Assembly (NCBI RefSeq): GCF_021602345.1
Contig: NZ_BQID01000006.1
Span: forward strand, 1 to 64,000
Reading direction: 5' to 3'
DNA from: Pseudomonas pharyngis
GTDB taxonomy: Bacteria; Pseudomonadota; Gammaproteobacteria; Pseudomonadales; Pseudomonadaceae
DNA length: 64,000 nucleotides
Part shown: in pieces, positions 7,934-17,072 of the stretch
How the letters are laid out: each line of letters starts with the position of its first letter
Numbering within the stretch: position 1 is the first letter of the stretch
Notes under the pieces: generated by a model
Told to the model about the DNA's origin: nothing
Databases searched by the model: none
Seen by the model: only the letters and a program-made list of their open reading frames with translations
Made by a program: the position numbers and the translations under genes

Positions 7934-8953
7934 TCAGACCTCGACCGGCACCGACAGCTTCGGATTGCCCAACGCATGGCTCTTGGAATCAAAAAACCGC
8001 AACTCGACACCCGTGCCCTCGAACACCTTGGCGTAGTGCCGCTTTTGATGTTGGATGAACGCCGCGCTGCGCGGGTAGATCGAGATCGCCACGGTCTTCG
8101 GTTTTGCCAGGCGCAGAGCGCGCACGAGGTGGCTGTCCTGCTCGCCGAGGGCGTGGCCGAAGATGCACAGATTGTCGCCGTGACCGAGTAACTGGTTGTA
8201 GCAGAACGACAGGTAATCGGAACTGCGGATGGTTTTGAGCTTGTCGGCGCTCGGCCCTTCGTTGACGAACAGCGGCACGTCGTCGAGCGTCTTGATCGTG
8301 TTGTTGATCGCGAAACTGCCGAGCAGCGTGCCCTCGGTCGCTGTCAGTTTGCGCGCAGTGCCGTCCTGGTTGCGCACCAGATGCAGGCCGCCGTGCAGGT
8401 ACAGCAGACGCGGTTTTTCCGTGCTGCTTTCGCACAGATCGAAACTCGCATCCGGGCCGTTGAACAGGTCGTCGATCGCCTCGGCCTGATGTTGCAGGGC
8501 CCAGTAATTGAGCAAATCGTAATTGGTGGTGAACACCGTGCGATAACGCGCCAGTTCACTGTTCAGGGTCGCCAAAGTCGAGGCTTCGATCAGCCGCCAC
8601 GGGATGTGTACCGCGTGCACGGTGTTGATCAGCGCTTCCTTGATCGCGTAGTAGCGGTTGCGCGGTGCGGCCGAACTGACGGCCAGCGCCTTGTTGACCC
8701 GGCTGGTGGTTTTCAGCGCGCCGAGCACCTGCTTGAAGCTGCGCGTCTGCATGGCGTCGAACACGCTCAGTTCCGACGGGCTCAGGGGCTTTTCTTCCAC
8801 CGTGCGGGCGTTTTCGAACAGCGAGTCGTAGCCGAAATCGTCCCACACCGCGCGACTGGCTCCGTTGCCCAGCAGCAGGCCGCTGAAATCGGTGGTGGCG
8901 CGCAACGCGTTCCAGTCTTCGAGGGTGGCGTCGACATCCAGAAAATCGCTCAT
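7934..8953 (-). CDS. DUF4917 family protein with SIR2-like fold
   Basis: 339 residues. Motifs expected of a SIR2-type nucleotide pocket are visible: LLGNGAS (27-33), FTTNYD (141-146), LYLHGG (184-189) and [11 protein letters not shown] (265-275). This matches DUF4917 proteins, which belong to the SIR2 clan. SIR2-like proteins without a histone substrate are often NAD-hydrolysing effectors in phage defence, but no partner gene (Argonaute, helicase, STAND ATPase) is adjacent. The start was set at MSDFLDV; a longer frame of 20 codons has no family similarity. It is a single-gene unit, convergent with the XRE-cupin gene. NADase activity is unproven. Confidence 0.8.
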   Translation of the reverse strand: MSDFLDVDATLEDWNALRATTDFSGLLLGNGASRAVWDDFGYDSLFENARTVEEKPLSPSELSVFDAMQTRSFKQVLGALKTTSRVNKALAVSSAAPRNRYYAIKEALINTVHAVHIPWRLIEASTLATLNSELARYRTVFTTNYDLLNYWALQHQAEAIDDLFNGPDASFDLCESSTEKPRLLYLHGGLHLVRNQDGTARKLTATEGTLLGSFAINNTIKTLDDVPLFVNEGPSADKLKTIRSSDYLSFCYNQLLGHGDNLCIFGHALGEQDSHLVRALRLAKPKTVAISIYPRSAAFIQHQKRHYAKVFEGTGVELRFFDSKSHALGNPKLSVPVEV

Positions 8954-9036
8954 TGCAGGGCACGTCTCAAAACAAAGGGGCAGATGGACGGCGACTTTAT
9001 CACGAGCGGGCATTGAGCCAGATCAACATCCGCCGT

Positions 9037-9048
9037 GACCGATCGGTC
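9037..9048. promoter_or_regulatory. 12-bp palindrome upstream of alcohol dehydrogenase
   Basis: GACCGATCGGTC is a perfect palindrome 60 bases before the dehydrogenase ATG. The size and symmetry suit a TetR-family operator, but no TetR gene is in the window. Confidence 0.35.
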
Positions 9049-9108
9049 GATCCTGTGTGCATTCGCCGAATTGCACGAGTCGATTCGGCTCCAGTCAGGA
9101 GACGCGCC

Positions 9109-10257
9109 ATGAGCAGCACCTTTTTCATTCCCGCCGTAAACATCATGGGCAGCGGCTGCCTTGACGACGCCATGAACGCGATCCGCAACTACGGTTTTCG
9201 CAAGGCGCTGATCGTCACCGACGCCGGGCTGGCCAAGGCCGGGGTGGCGACGATGATTGCCGAGAAACTGGCGATGCAGGACATCGATTCGGTGATCTTC
9301 GACGGCGCCAAACCCAACCCGAGCATCGCCAACGTCGAGGCGGGGCTGGCGCTGCTCAAGGACAGTCGCTGCGACTTCGTGGTGTCGTTGGGCGGCGGTT
9401 CGCCCCACGACTGCGCCAAGGGCATTGCATTGTGTGCCACCAACGGCGGACAGATCCGCGACTACGAAGGCGTCGATCAATCGACCAAGCCGCAACTGCC
9501 GCTGATCGCCATCAACACCACCGCCGGTACCGCCAGCGAGATGACCCGGTTCTGCATCATCACCGACGAAACCCGCCACGTGAAAATGGCCATCGTCGAC
9601 CGCAACGTCACGCCGCTGCTGTCGGTGAACGATCCGGCGCTGATGGTCGCCATGCCGAAAAGCCTGACCGCCGCCACCGGCATGGACGCGCTGACCCACG
9701 CGATCGAAGCCTACGTCTCCACCGCTGCCAACCCGATCACCGACGCCTGCGCGCTGAAGGCAATGACCCTGATCAGCAACAACCTGCGCCTGGCCGTTCG
9801 CGACGGCAGCGACCTGGCCGCGCGGGAAAACATGGCCTACGCGCAGTTCCTCGCGGGCATGGCGTTCAACAATGCGTCCCTCGGCTACGTGCATGCGATG
9901 GCGCATCAGTTGGGCGGTTTCTATGATCTGCCTCACGGGGTGTGCAACGCGGTATTGCTGCCGCATGTGCAGACATTCAACGCGCAGGTCTGCGCCGATC
10001 GTCTGACCGACGTGGCCCACGCCATGGGCGCCGACATTCGTGGTTTCAGCCCGGAGGAGGGCGCAAAAGCCGCGATCGATGCGATTCGTTGCCTGGCCAG
10101 GGACGTGGAGATTCCCGGTGGTCTGCGTGATCTGGGCGCCAAATGCACCGACATCCCGGTGCTCGCCGCCAACGCCCTGAAAGACGCCTGCGGCTTCACC
10201 AATCCACGGGCGGCGGATCAACGGCAGATCGAGGAGATTTTTCGCAGCGCGTTTTAA
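9109..10257 (+). CDS. iron-containing alcohol dehydrogenase
   Basis: 382 residues of the group III dehydrogenase family. The NAD(P)-binding [10 protein letters not shown] motif and the two metal-site signatures are present: [12 protein letters not shown] and a His-rich segment [22 protein letters not shown]. The ATG preceded by AGGAGACGC was chosen, discarding 52 upstream codons. Members oxidise short-chain alcohols or reduce aldehydes, and the closest type is YiaY/ethanol dehydrogenase. It overlaps the convergent MFS gene by four bases. The upstream gap carries a 12-bp palindrome. The substrate is not determined. Confidence 0.9.
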   Translation: MSSTFFIPAVNIMGSGCLDDAMNAIRNYGFRKALIVTDAGLAKAGVATMIAEKLAMQDIDSVIFDGAKPNPSIANVEAGLALLKDSRCDFVVSLGGGSPHDCAKGIALCATNGGQIRDYEGVDQSTKPQLPLIAINTTAGTASEMTRFCIITDETRHVKMAIVDRNVTPLLSVNDPALMVAMPKSLTAATGMDALTHAIEAYVSTAANPITDACALKAMTLISNNLRLAVRDGSDLAARENMAYAQFLAGMAFNNASLGYVHAMAHQLGGFYDLPHGVCNAVLLPHVQTFNAQVCADRLTDVAHAMGADIRGFSPEEGAKAAIDAIRCLARDVEIPGGLRDLGAKCTDIPVLAANALKDACGFTNPRAADQRQIEEIFRSAF

Positions 10258-11420
10258 GCAGGCAGGCGAACGGGCGTGCCTCTCGTACAGAGCAGTGCGC
10301 CCATCGCCAGAATGCAGCACAGCAACGACAGCGGCCACGCTTGCGGACTGGCGAACATACTGGCCACGGCGCCGATCAGCGCCGCCATCAATTGGTGGAT
10401 GAACCCGCTCAGGGCCATCGCGTAGGCGCCGGCAATCGGCGCGCCATCGTTGGCCCGTGACAGGCTGATCGGATAGTTCAGCGACTGGCCGAACACGGCA
10501 ACGCAATAAGGCAGCCAAAGCAGCCAGGCCATCGAGCTGGCCAACAGACTGCCAGCCAGCATCACGCCAGTGCCGGCCATCACCAACGCGACCCCCAGTG
10601 TCATCAACCGGTGCTGACCGATACGCAGTACAAAGCGATTGACCGCCAGCGCCCCCAGAAAATATGCGGCGCTGATCGGCCAGCCCAGCAACCCATATTC
10701 AGTCGCCGACCAGTTGAACGGGCCTTGCAGAATCAACGGCGCAGCGCTGTTGAACGCGATGATCACGCCATAGCCCAGGCCGCCCGCGAGCGCTGGCAGA
10801 AGAAACGCCCGATGGACCAGAATCGTGCGGTAGACCGCCCAGGGTGAAGCGGTTGTGGGCGCTTCGACGAGTTTCGGGAAACTCAGGCGCGAGACTATCG
10901 CGGCCATCAACAGACTGACCGCGCCCAGCAGATAAAAGATCGCCTGCCAGCCCAGCGTCACCTGAATGAGCGAACCGGCGTATTGCCCGATCCCGAGCGC
11001 GACAACGAATGAAATCGAAATCCACGACAACGCCTTCGCCAGCAGATCCCCCCGAAAGCTGTCACGAATCAGCACCCGCGCCATCACCGAAATGCCGCTG
11101 GCGCCGATCCCCTGAAGCAGTCGCAGCAGCAGGAACGACTCCAGCGTCGCACCCAGCGGCAGTGCCAGATTCGCCACGCCATAAATTCCCAATGCCGCCA
11201 GCAGCACCGGTTTGCGGCCGATGCGCTGGGCCAGGCTGCCCCACAGCAGCATCGGCAGCGCCATGCCGATCAGGTACAGCGACAAACCCCAGGCCACTTG
11301 CGATGCATCGACCTGCAAATGCCCGGCGATCTGTGGCAGCGCCGGCAGATAAATGCTCATGCCCAACTGGGCGAGGAACACGGTGGAGCAAGTGATGAGC
11401 AGGATGAGGCTGGGGTTCAC
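10254..11420 (-). CDS. MFS transporter, Bcr/CflA-like
   Basis: 388 residues with 12 predicted membrane segments. The loop 2-3 signature [13 protein letters not shown] and the motif C-like region in helix 5 ([12 protein letters not shown]) indicate a drug:proton antiporter (DHA1) subgroup near Bcr/CflA. It starts 17 bases downstream of the alpha-oxoamine-synthase-like gene on the same strand. An export role for that enzyme's product, or self-protection from it, is therefore the simplest reading. That link is inference from operon structure. Confidence 0.85.
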   Translation of the reverse strand: MNPSLILLITCSTVFLAQLGMSIYLPALPQIAGHLQVDASQVAWGLSLYLIGMALPMLLWGSLAQRIGRKPVLLAALGIYGVANLALPLGATLESFLLLRLLQGIGASGISVMARVLIRDSFRGDLLAKALSWISISFVVALGIGQYAGSLIQVTLGWQAIFYLLGAVSLLMAAIVSRLSFPKLVEAPTTASPWAVYRTILVHRAFLLPALAGGLGYGVIIAFNSAAPLILQGPFNWSATEYGLLGWPISAAYFLGALAVNRFVLRIGQHRLMTLGVALVMAGTGVMLAGSLLASSMAWLLWLPYCVAVFGQSLNYPISLSRANDGAPIAGAYAMALSGFIHQLMAALIGAVASMFASPQAWPLSLLCCILAMGALLCTRGTPVRLPA

Positions 11421-11437
11421 GAGTCGTCCGTAAAGGT

Positions 11438-12673
11438 TCAGCGGTGGCGAGGGTGACCGCGCGTCATTAACAGACCGGTGATCAAATCACAAAAGCGGTG
11501 GATCAGGGTCGATTCCATGTCGGCGCGCAGGGTCACGCGGATCGCGGCTTTGCCCTGGGCTACCACCGGGAAGAACACCGCGCTGGTGAAAAAACCGTGT
11601 TCGGCCAGTTCAACGGCGATTTGCGTGGCCAGGGCGGCCTCGCCGCAGTTGATCAAACGGATGGCCATGGAGCTGCCGTGCTGCTCGGTGCTCAAGAGGC
11701 TGTCGAACAGGTGGATGTTGGCCTGGAGCCGAACCTGCAGCGCCCTCAGTTCCGCGCTGCGATGCACCTGGATCGACGCCAGGCCCGCACCGATGGCCGC
11801 GCAATTGAGACTTTGCGACCAGTTGCTCGGCCCGCCGTAACGCTGGATCAACTTCCTCTGCCGTTCATTCCCGAGCATCACCAGACCGCCGCTTGCCCCG
11901 AACGATTTGGCCAGCGAAGCGACGATCAGGCAGTCCTCCTCCAGCGCCGGCATTCTTGGTCGAACAAGACCTGCGCCGTTGCTGCCGACCGCTGACAACG
12001 CATGAGAATCATCCAGATAAAGGAACAGGCCGTAACGCTCCTTCAGATACAACAGACCGTCCAGATTGGCGACGCCCCCCATGCTGTAGGCGCCGTCGGC
12101 GATGTAGGCGACGGTGGAATGGCGCTGGCACACCGATTCGAGAAAATCCATATCGTTGTGGGGGCTGGTCAATACCTGGGTCTCGTCGGCGCAACTGGCC
12201 TTCAGGTGATTCATCGAGTAATGGGCCAGGCGATCAAACACCATCACCGGCGGGCGGTTCTGGGTGAACACGCCACTGGCCAGCAGCGGCAGGATACCGG
12301 CGCTCGCGGCGCTGCAGGACAGAGTAGTCAGACACACCGCGCCAAACAATTGCGACAACTCGCTTTCGTATTGCTCGAGCAGCGCCAGTTTGCAGCGGTT
12401 TTTCGAGTTGGCAACGCGCAACGTACCGGTTTCACGCAGCGCCGTGATGGCCCCCTCAAGCAGCGCGGGGTGGTGATCGAGGCCCAGATAGGAGGTGGTG
12501 CAGAAATGATGGAACTGGCGCCCGTGCTGATCGAGCAAGTGATTACAGCCTGTGACCTCGACGTTGAGGGCGGCGATTTTTCCAGCTTCCGCAGCCTCCC
12601 AATCGTGGTCTGCCAAAGCGATGACCTTGCGGTAATTGGAGAAAGTGTTGGCGGATTCCGACAGGTGATTCAT
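11438..12673 (-). CDS. PLP-dependent alpha-oxoamine synthase-like enzyme (KBL/BioF/CqsA fold)
   Basis: 411 residues, fold type I. It has the PLP Lys in SLAKSFGASGG (Lys256), the DDSHA motif (221-225) that holds the pyridine nitrogen, and a DGAYSMGG segment equivalent to the EGVFSMDG of 8-amino-7-oxononanoate synthase. The family condenses an amino acid with an acyl-CoA to give an alpha-aminoketone. The usual substrate-binding loop GSGGSR is replaced by TLRVANSKNRCKL, so substrate choice is probably unusual. The ATG preceded by AAGGAGA was selected. No other biotin or threonine-pathway gene is near, and the only partner is the MFS transporter. It is neither clearly bioF nor kbl. Confidence 0.8.
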   Translation of the reverse strand: MNHLSESANTFSNYRKVIALADHDWEAAEAGKIAALNVEVTGCNHLLDQHGRQFHHFCTTSYLGLDHHPALLEGAITALRETGTLRVANSKNRCKLALLEQYESELSQLFGAVCLTTLSCSAASAGILPLLASGVFTQNRPPVMVFDRLAHYSMNHLKASCADETQVLTSPHNDMDFLESVCQRHSTVAYIADGAYSMGGVANLDGLLYLKERYGLFLYLDDSHALSAVGSNGAGLVRPRMPALEEDCLIVASLAKSFGASGGLVMLGNERQRKLIQRYGGPSNWSQSLNCAAIGAGLASIQVHRSAELRALQVRLQANIHLFDSLLSTEQHGSSMAIRLINCGEAALATQIAVELAEHGFFTSAVFFPVVAQGKAAIRVTLRADMESTLIHRFCDLITGLLMTRGHPRHR

Positions 12674-12882
12674 AGGCAGCTCTCCTTGAGCAGGGCAATC
12701 CATGGGGTGTTGCAAATTGTGTGTGTTGCCAGACTTTACAGAGAGCTATGCAGGGTCAGAATCGGCTGCGTCCGATAGCATTGACGGCTGTTGGAGATTT
12801 GCTTGTAGGGCGAAGCCTTGCCCGGCTGTGAGGCGATGAAATGCCCGACAAGTCCGGTGCTGGAGAGCCTACGCTTGAACCC

Positions 12883-13371
12883 TTATCCAACGGCTGTGGC
12901 GCTCTTTTCCAGTGTCGGGGAGAACTGGATCAACGCCACTCCCGCCATCAACAAGACTGCGCCCAACAGGCGCGGCAATGTCAGGTGCTTCTCCACCAGC
13001 CCGAACAGGCCGAAGTGATCCAGCACGATTGACGTGATCATTTGCCCGGCCAGGGCCAGCGCCAGAAATCCCGAAGCCCCCAGCTTCGGCAGCAACACCA
13101 CCGCCAGTGCGACGAAGCACACCCCGAACGCCCCGCCGGTCCACATCCACAGCGGCAGCTTGCTGGCGAGGGCCAGCGACGGTAACGGCAGGCGCAGGGC
13201 GACAATCACCGGCAACAACACCAGCACGCTCACCACCAGCGAGGTCAGCGTCGCCCACAGCGGATGCCCCAACCCCCGCGCCAGATTGATGTTGATCGCA
13301 CTCTGAAACGGCACCACCGCCCCGGCAAATACCGCCAATAGCAGCAAACCGACCCACTGCATCGTTCCCAT
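12883..13371 (-). CDS. DMT family transporter, YdcZ (DUF606) type
   Basis: 162 residues with five predicted membrane segments and the family's N-terminal VPFQSAININLA motif. YdcZ proteins are half-size members of the drug/metabolite superfamily that probably dimerise; substrates are generally unknown. The gene diverges from a LysR regulator with a 78-base gap, the standard layout for regulator and target. A GGAG ribosome-binding site precedes the ATG. The 209-base region between its stop and the oxoamine synthase start shows no convincing gene. Confidence 0.88.
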   Translation of the reverse strand: MGTMQWVGLLLLAVFAGAVVPFQSAININLARGLGHPLWATLTSLVVSVLVLLPVIVALRLPLPSLALASKLPLWMWTGGAFGVCFVALAVVLLPKLGASGFLALALAGQMITSIVLDHFGLFGLVEKHLTLPRLLGAVLLMAGVALIQFSPTLEKSATAVG

Positions 13372-13449
13372 GATCGTTCTCCGGCAAGGTTTTGCTGGAC
13401 TCTAGGGTATTCGTCGCGCAGATTTAAATTCTGTTTTGGTATTCGGAAC

Positions 13450-14361
13450 ATGCATCGAATGAATGATCTACGCCGCATTGACCTCAACCTGCTGGTGATC
13501 CTCGACGCCTTGCTCACCGAGCAACACGTGACCCGCGCTGCCGAGCGCCTGCACCTGAGTCAACCGGCGGTCAGCCATGCGTTGGCGCGTCTGCGTGACT
13601 TGCTCGCTGATCCGTTGCTGGTGCGGGCCGGTTCGGGGCTGGTGCCCACCGCGCGGGCGCTGGAGCTGGCGGCGCCGCTGGCGGAAACCCTGGCCCAGGT
13701 GCAATCGCTGCTGGCGCCGAACACCTTCGATCCGGCCAGCGCCCGTCGGACCTTTCGCCTCGCGATGTCGGACTACGGCGCGGCGATCATCCTGCCCGGG
13801 CTGATTCGCACCTTGCGCGCGGAAGCACCGGGCATCGACCTGCAAATCAGCCATGCCAGCCGCGAAGGCATGGTCGAAGGCCTGCTCAACGGCGACATCG
13901 ACCTGGCCGCCGGCGTACTTCCCGAATTGCCGGGTGAACTGCGCAGCACGCCGCTGTTCGAGGAACGCTACGTGTGTTTGCTCGATCGCCACAGCCTGCC
14001 GGCCGACGGCCAGCTCGACCTGCCCACCTACCTGTCACGCCCGCACGTACTGCTGGAAATGCGCGGCAGCGGCACCCCGGAAATCGAACGCACCCTGACC
14101 GCCCTGCGCGAACGCCGCCGCGTCGCCATCAGCCTGCCGCACTGGAGCGCCGCGCCGCGGTTCATCAGCGGCACGGATCTGATCCTGACCGTGGCTTCGC
14201 GGGCGTTGAACGAGGTGGATGACGAATCGCTGATCGTCCTGCCGCCGCCGTTTGAAATTGCACCGTTCACGTTTGTCTCGGCGTGGCACAAGCGGCGCGG
14301 CGGGGATCAGGCGTTGAACTGGTTGAATCGGCGGATTGAGCAGGGGATAGTGCGCGGCTGA
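13450..14361 (+). CDS. LysR family transcriptional regulator
   Basis: 303 residues. The N-terminal winged helix-turn-helix (residues ~6-65, HVTRAAERLHLSQPAVSHALARLRDLLADPL by pattern) is followed by a type 2 periplasmic-binding-like effector domain to the C-terminus. It diverges from the YdcZ transporter and most likely controls it. The inducer is unknown. The reading frame could begin at MNDLRRIDLN three codons later, which is the more common LysR N-terminus. Confidence 0.9.
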   Translation: MHRMNDLRRIDLNLLVILDALLTEQHVTRAAERLHLSQPAVSHALARLRDLLADPLLVRAGSGLVPTARALELAAPLAETLAQVQSLLAPNTFDPASARRTFRLAMSDYGAAIILPGLIRTLRAEAPGIDLQISHASREGMVEGLLNGDIDLAAGVLPELPGELRSTPLFEERYVCLLDRHSLPADGQLDLPTYLSRPHVLLEMRGSGTPEIERTLTALRERRRVAISLPHWSAAPRFISGTDLILTVASRALNEVDDESLIVLPPPFEIAPFTFVSAWHKRRGGDQALNWLNRRIEQGIVRG

Positions 14362-14381
14362 CAAACATCAAGGAGCGGGGC

Positions 14382-15119
14382 GTGACAGTGAAGTCTGGGG
14401 TCGTTGGTTGGGTGGCGCTGTGTGGGGCGTTGATGGCGGGGCAGGTGTTGGCTGATTGTGTGCCTGCGCCGGTGGCGGGTGATCTGGATTTCTCCGTGTG
14501 CAAGGAGTGGCCGGCGTATCCGGGGTTGATCATCAGCGCGAATGCGAAATTTGAGCGCAGCTCCGTGCCGGAGAGCACCGACACGAGCGGCACCTATGAT
14601 TTCAATTTATCGGTCTTGAAAAGCGACCAAACGAAACCGGTTGCCACTTATCACCAAGCCTCCGTTTTTTTCTCGGGTGGGGTGGCATTGCGAGATCTCT
14701 CGCTCGATACCGCACGCTACAAACTAACCCCAGAAGTACGGGCGTTTGGCGTTCGCGTGCAATTCACCAATGCCTCTCGCCTCAACCCGCTTGAGGAAAC
14801 GCACCTCTCTCTTTATGTGAGAGAGGGCGATAAGTTACGTCCCGTGCTCAGTCAATTAGTGGTTTATGAGTACGGCGGTGAATGGGACGGTGATTGCGCC
14901 GGCGAGCGATATGAGACGACCAGAACGGTAGAAATCGCCAAGACCAGCTCCCATGGTTATGCCGATCTGATCATCAAAACCAAGACGACAGGGACGACCA
15001 ATGTCGTCGAAGGCGATACTTGTGAAGACAAAATCAGTGTCAGTGGTCCTGAACTGACAACCCTTCACTACGACGGAAAATCCTACGTCTTGCCTAAAGG
15101 TTTCAAAGCCATCGAGTGA
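14382..15119 (+). CDS. secreted protein of unknown function (first of a tandem paralogue pair)
   Basis: 245 residues with a GTG start preceded by AGGAG, a signal peptide (cleavage after VLA-D near residue 25) and four or more Cys that suggest disulfides. Shared blocks with the next gene include LDTARYKLTPEVRAFGVR, LYVREG-KLRPVLSQLVVY and LHYDGKSY. The fold is not recognised. The two genes are 35 bases apart and probably arose by local duplication. They are followed without a gap by fosA. Codons in the 5' third are unusually G/T rich compared with neighbours. Confidence 0.75.
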   Translation: MTVKSGVVGWVALCGALMAGQVLADCVPAPVAGDLDFSVCKEWPAYPGLIISANAKFERSSVPESTDTSGTYDFNLSVLKSDQTKPVATYHQASVFFSGGVALRDLSLDTARYKLTPEVRAFGVRVQFTNASRLNPLEETHLSLYVREGDKLRPVLSQLVVYEYGGEWDGDCAGERYETTRTVEIAKTSSHGYADLIIKTKTTGTTNVVEGDTCEDKISVSGPELTTLHYDGKSYVLPKGFKAIE

Positions 15120-15154
15120 TACAGAGCCAACGCGACTTATTTCAAGGAAGAACA

Positions 15155-15877
15155 ATGCTCACCCCAACCCGACTTTTCATCGCCCTCGGCTTGCTGGCCA
15201 TCACCGCTCCAGCCCAGGCCCAGGTTTCCTGCGTCACCAAGGATTACAACGACCAGTCATTGGCACGCTGCAAGGCATGGCCGGCGTTCAAGGATCAGGC
15301 GATTGCCCTCAAATCCACCTACGTGCCGGATGCTGGTAGTGACGATGCCGGTGTGTTTGATCTGGATCTGGCGATCATCGACACCAGCAACTGGAAGACG
15401 CTGGCGACGTATGCGAAACCCGGTGCCTACAATTCCGATGCCATTCGTTTCACCGATCTGCTGGTCGATACCGCTCGCTATCGGCTGGCCCCGGATGTTC
15501 GCGCGTTCGGGCTGCGGTCAAAGTTCTCGCACAATTCAAGCGCCATTCCCTACGAAAAAACCGACCTGACACTTTATGTGCGCGAGGGTAATAAACTGCG
15601 CCCGGTACTTGATGGCCTGGTGGTCTACAAGAACAACGGTGAGTGGCTGGAAAACTGTGTGGGTGAAGGTCAGCAAATTCGCCGAACCGTGGAAATCGGC
15701 CCGACCAGCCACAATGGTTATTCCGACCTGATCGTCACCTCAAGCGGCACGGCGATGAAAACCGTCAAGGCCGGCAAGGAGTGCGTTTCCCAGGATTCCC
15801 CACTGAAGAAAACCCAAATCACCCTGACCTACGACGGCAAGCAATACTCCATCCCCGAAGACCTCCGAGGTTACTGA
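15155..15877 (+). CDS. secreted protein of unknown function (second tandem paralogue)
   Basis: 240 residues. The signal peptide ends at AQA-Q near residue 23, and the mature domain matches the preceding protein along its length (VDTARYRLAPDVRAFGLR, LYVREGNKLRPVL, LTYDGKQYSIP). Cys positions are also kept, for example CVTKD near the N-terminus and ENCVGEG. The ATG preceded by AAGGAAG was chosen over an upstream frame that overlaps the previous gene. Periplasmic or secreted location is inferred. No domain name could be given with confidence. fosA begins three bases after the stop. Confidence 0.78.
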   Translation: MLTPTRLFIALGLLAITAPAQAQVSCVTKDYNDQSLARCKAWPAFKDQAIALKSTYVPDAGSDDAGVFDLDLAIIDTSNWKTLATYAKPGAYNSDAIRFTDLLVDTARYRLAPDVRAFGLRSKFSHNSSAIPYEKTDLTLYVREGNKLRPVLDGLVVYKNNGEWLENCVGEGQQIRRTVEIGPTSHNGYSDLIVTSSGTAMKTVKAGKECVSQDSPLKKTQITLTYDGKQYSIPEDLRGY

Positions 15878-15880
15878 CCG

Positions 15881-16297
15881 ATGCTCACCGGCCTCAACCA
15901 CCTGACCCTCGCCGTCACCGACCTGGACCGCAGCCTCGCGTTCTACCGCGACGTGTTGCACCTGCGGGTCGAAGCCACGTGGGACGCCGGTGCCTACCTG
16001 TCGCTCCCGGGCCTGTGGTTGTGCCTGTCCCTCGATCCGAAGCGCCATCCCGAACCCGCCGCCGACTATACCCACTACGCCTTCAGCATTGGCGCTGAAG
16101 ATTTTCCGCTGTTCGTACAGCAGCTTCGCGCCGCCAACGTGCAGGAATGGCGCGACAACCGCAGCGAAGGCGCGTCGTTCTACTTCCTCGACCCGGACGG
16201 GCACAAACTCGAAGCCCACGTCGGCGACCTGGCCTCGCGACTGGCCGCGTGTCGGCAAAAGCCCTACGCGGGCATGGGTTTTTTCAACGAGTCGTGA
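15881..16297 (+). CDS. fosA: fosfomycin resistance glutathione transferase FosA
   Basis: 138 residues of the vicinal oxygen chelate fold. It matches the P. aeruginosa FosA pattern closely, including the metal ligands His7, His65 and Glu111, the segment [15 protein letters not shown] and the C-terminal KPYAGMGF. The enzyme adds glutathione to fosfomycin with Mn2+ and K+. The position equivalent to Lys90 of the P. aeruginosa enzyme is Arg91 here, in WRDNRSEG, a conservative change next to the substrate site. Chromosomal fosA is common in pseudomonads and gives intrinsic resistance. It sits three bases after the secreted paralogue and may share its transcript. Confidence 0.93.
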   Translation: MLTGLNHLTLAVTDLDRSLAFYRDVLHLRVEATWDAGAYLSLPGLWLCLSLDPKRHPEPAADYTHYAFSIGAEDFPLFVQQLRAANVQEWRDNRSEGASFYFLDPDGHKLEAHVGDLASRLAACRQKPYAGMGFFNES

Positions 16298-16357
16298 ATA
16301 TTCACAAACTGCTGGGATAGACTGGCGGCCACGTTTTCCGGGACTTGCAGGTTTTCC

Positions 16358-16996
16358 ATGACTCCATCGTTGCTAATGGCCGTGCTGGCCTCGGGTTTCA
16401 TCTACGGCATCACGCCGGGGCCGGGCGTGCTGGCGGTGTTCGGCATCGGCGCCGCGCGAGGACGACGGGCCGGGGCGGGATTCCTGTGCGGGCATCTGCT
16501 GGGCGACGTGATCTGGTGCAGCACCGCGCTGATCGCGATTGTCGGCGCCCGGGAAATCGGCAGCACCGCGTTCGATGTGCTCGGCGTACTCAGCGGCCTG
16601 TACCTGTTCTGGCTCGGCTGGCGCGCGGTGCGGGCCAAGCGCAGCAACGGCGATCAGCCCCAGGGCGCGGCGCGTCAGCCGTTCTGGCACGGCATCCTGT
16701 TCGGCCTGACCAACCCTAAGGCTTACCCGGTGGCGGTGGCGACATTCACTGCGCTGCTGTCGAGCCGCGCCGAACTGCTCAACTGGTCGATGCTGCCAAT
16801 GCTGATCGCCTTGAGTTTCCTCGGCGGATTGCTCGCCTACGCTATCCTCATTGGCATCGTCGGGGCGCGGCAGGTGCGTACGTTGTACCAGCGTCATGAA
16901 CTGGCGATCACCCGGTTGTGCGGGATCATGTTCATCGGTTTTGCCATCAACGCGCTGGTGCATGCACTGCCGGGGTTGATGCCGAACAAGGCTTGA
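16358..16996 (+). CDS. LysE family translocator
   Basis: 212 residues with six predicted membrane segments. The N-terminal GITPGPGVLAVFGIGAARGRRAG signature is that of LysE/RhtB amino-acid exporters, though the usual PGP-N spacing is slightly altered. Export of an amino acid or homoserine-lactone-like compound is the family function; the substrate is unknown. It stands 60 bases after fosA on the same strand and 76 bases before the diguanylate cyclase. Confidence 0.9.
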   Translation: MTPSLLMAVLASGFIYGITPGPGVLAVFGIGAARGRRAGAGFLCGHLLGDVIWCSTALIAIVGAREIGSTAFDVLGVLSGLYLFWLGWRAVRAKRSNGDQPQGAARQPFWHGILFGLTNPKAYPVAVATFTALLSSRAELLNWSMLPMLIALSFLGGLLAYAILIGIVGARQVRTLYQRHELAITRLCGIMFIGFAINALVHALPGLMPNKA

Positions 16997-17072
16997 AATC
17001 GATCGCAGGATGCGAGGTCGGGGTCAGGGACGGTGGATCAGCGCTGCATTGTCCGGACACCTTTTCTGAACC

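Noticed and set aside
8950-10518. Long minus-strand reading frame (522 codons) opposite the iron alcohol dehydrogenase
   Set aside because: Shadow of a high-GC gene. The plus-strand product has complete family motifs, while this frame is low-complexity His/Arg/Gly-rich with no domain.
12716-12882. REP element between the oxoamine synthase and YdcZ genes
   Set aside because: GTAGGGCGAAGCCTTGCCCGG only loosely resembles a REP arm, has no partner arm and lacks the GTGGGAGC end.
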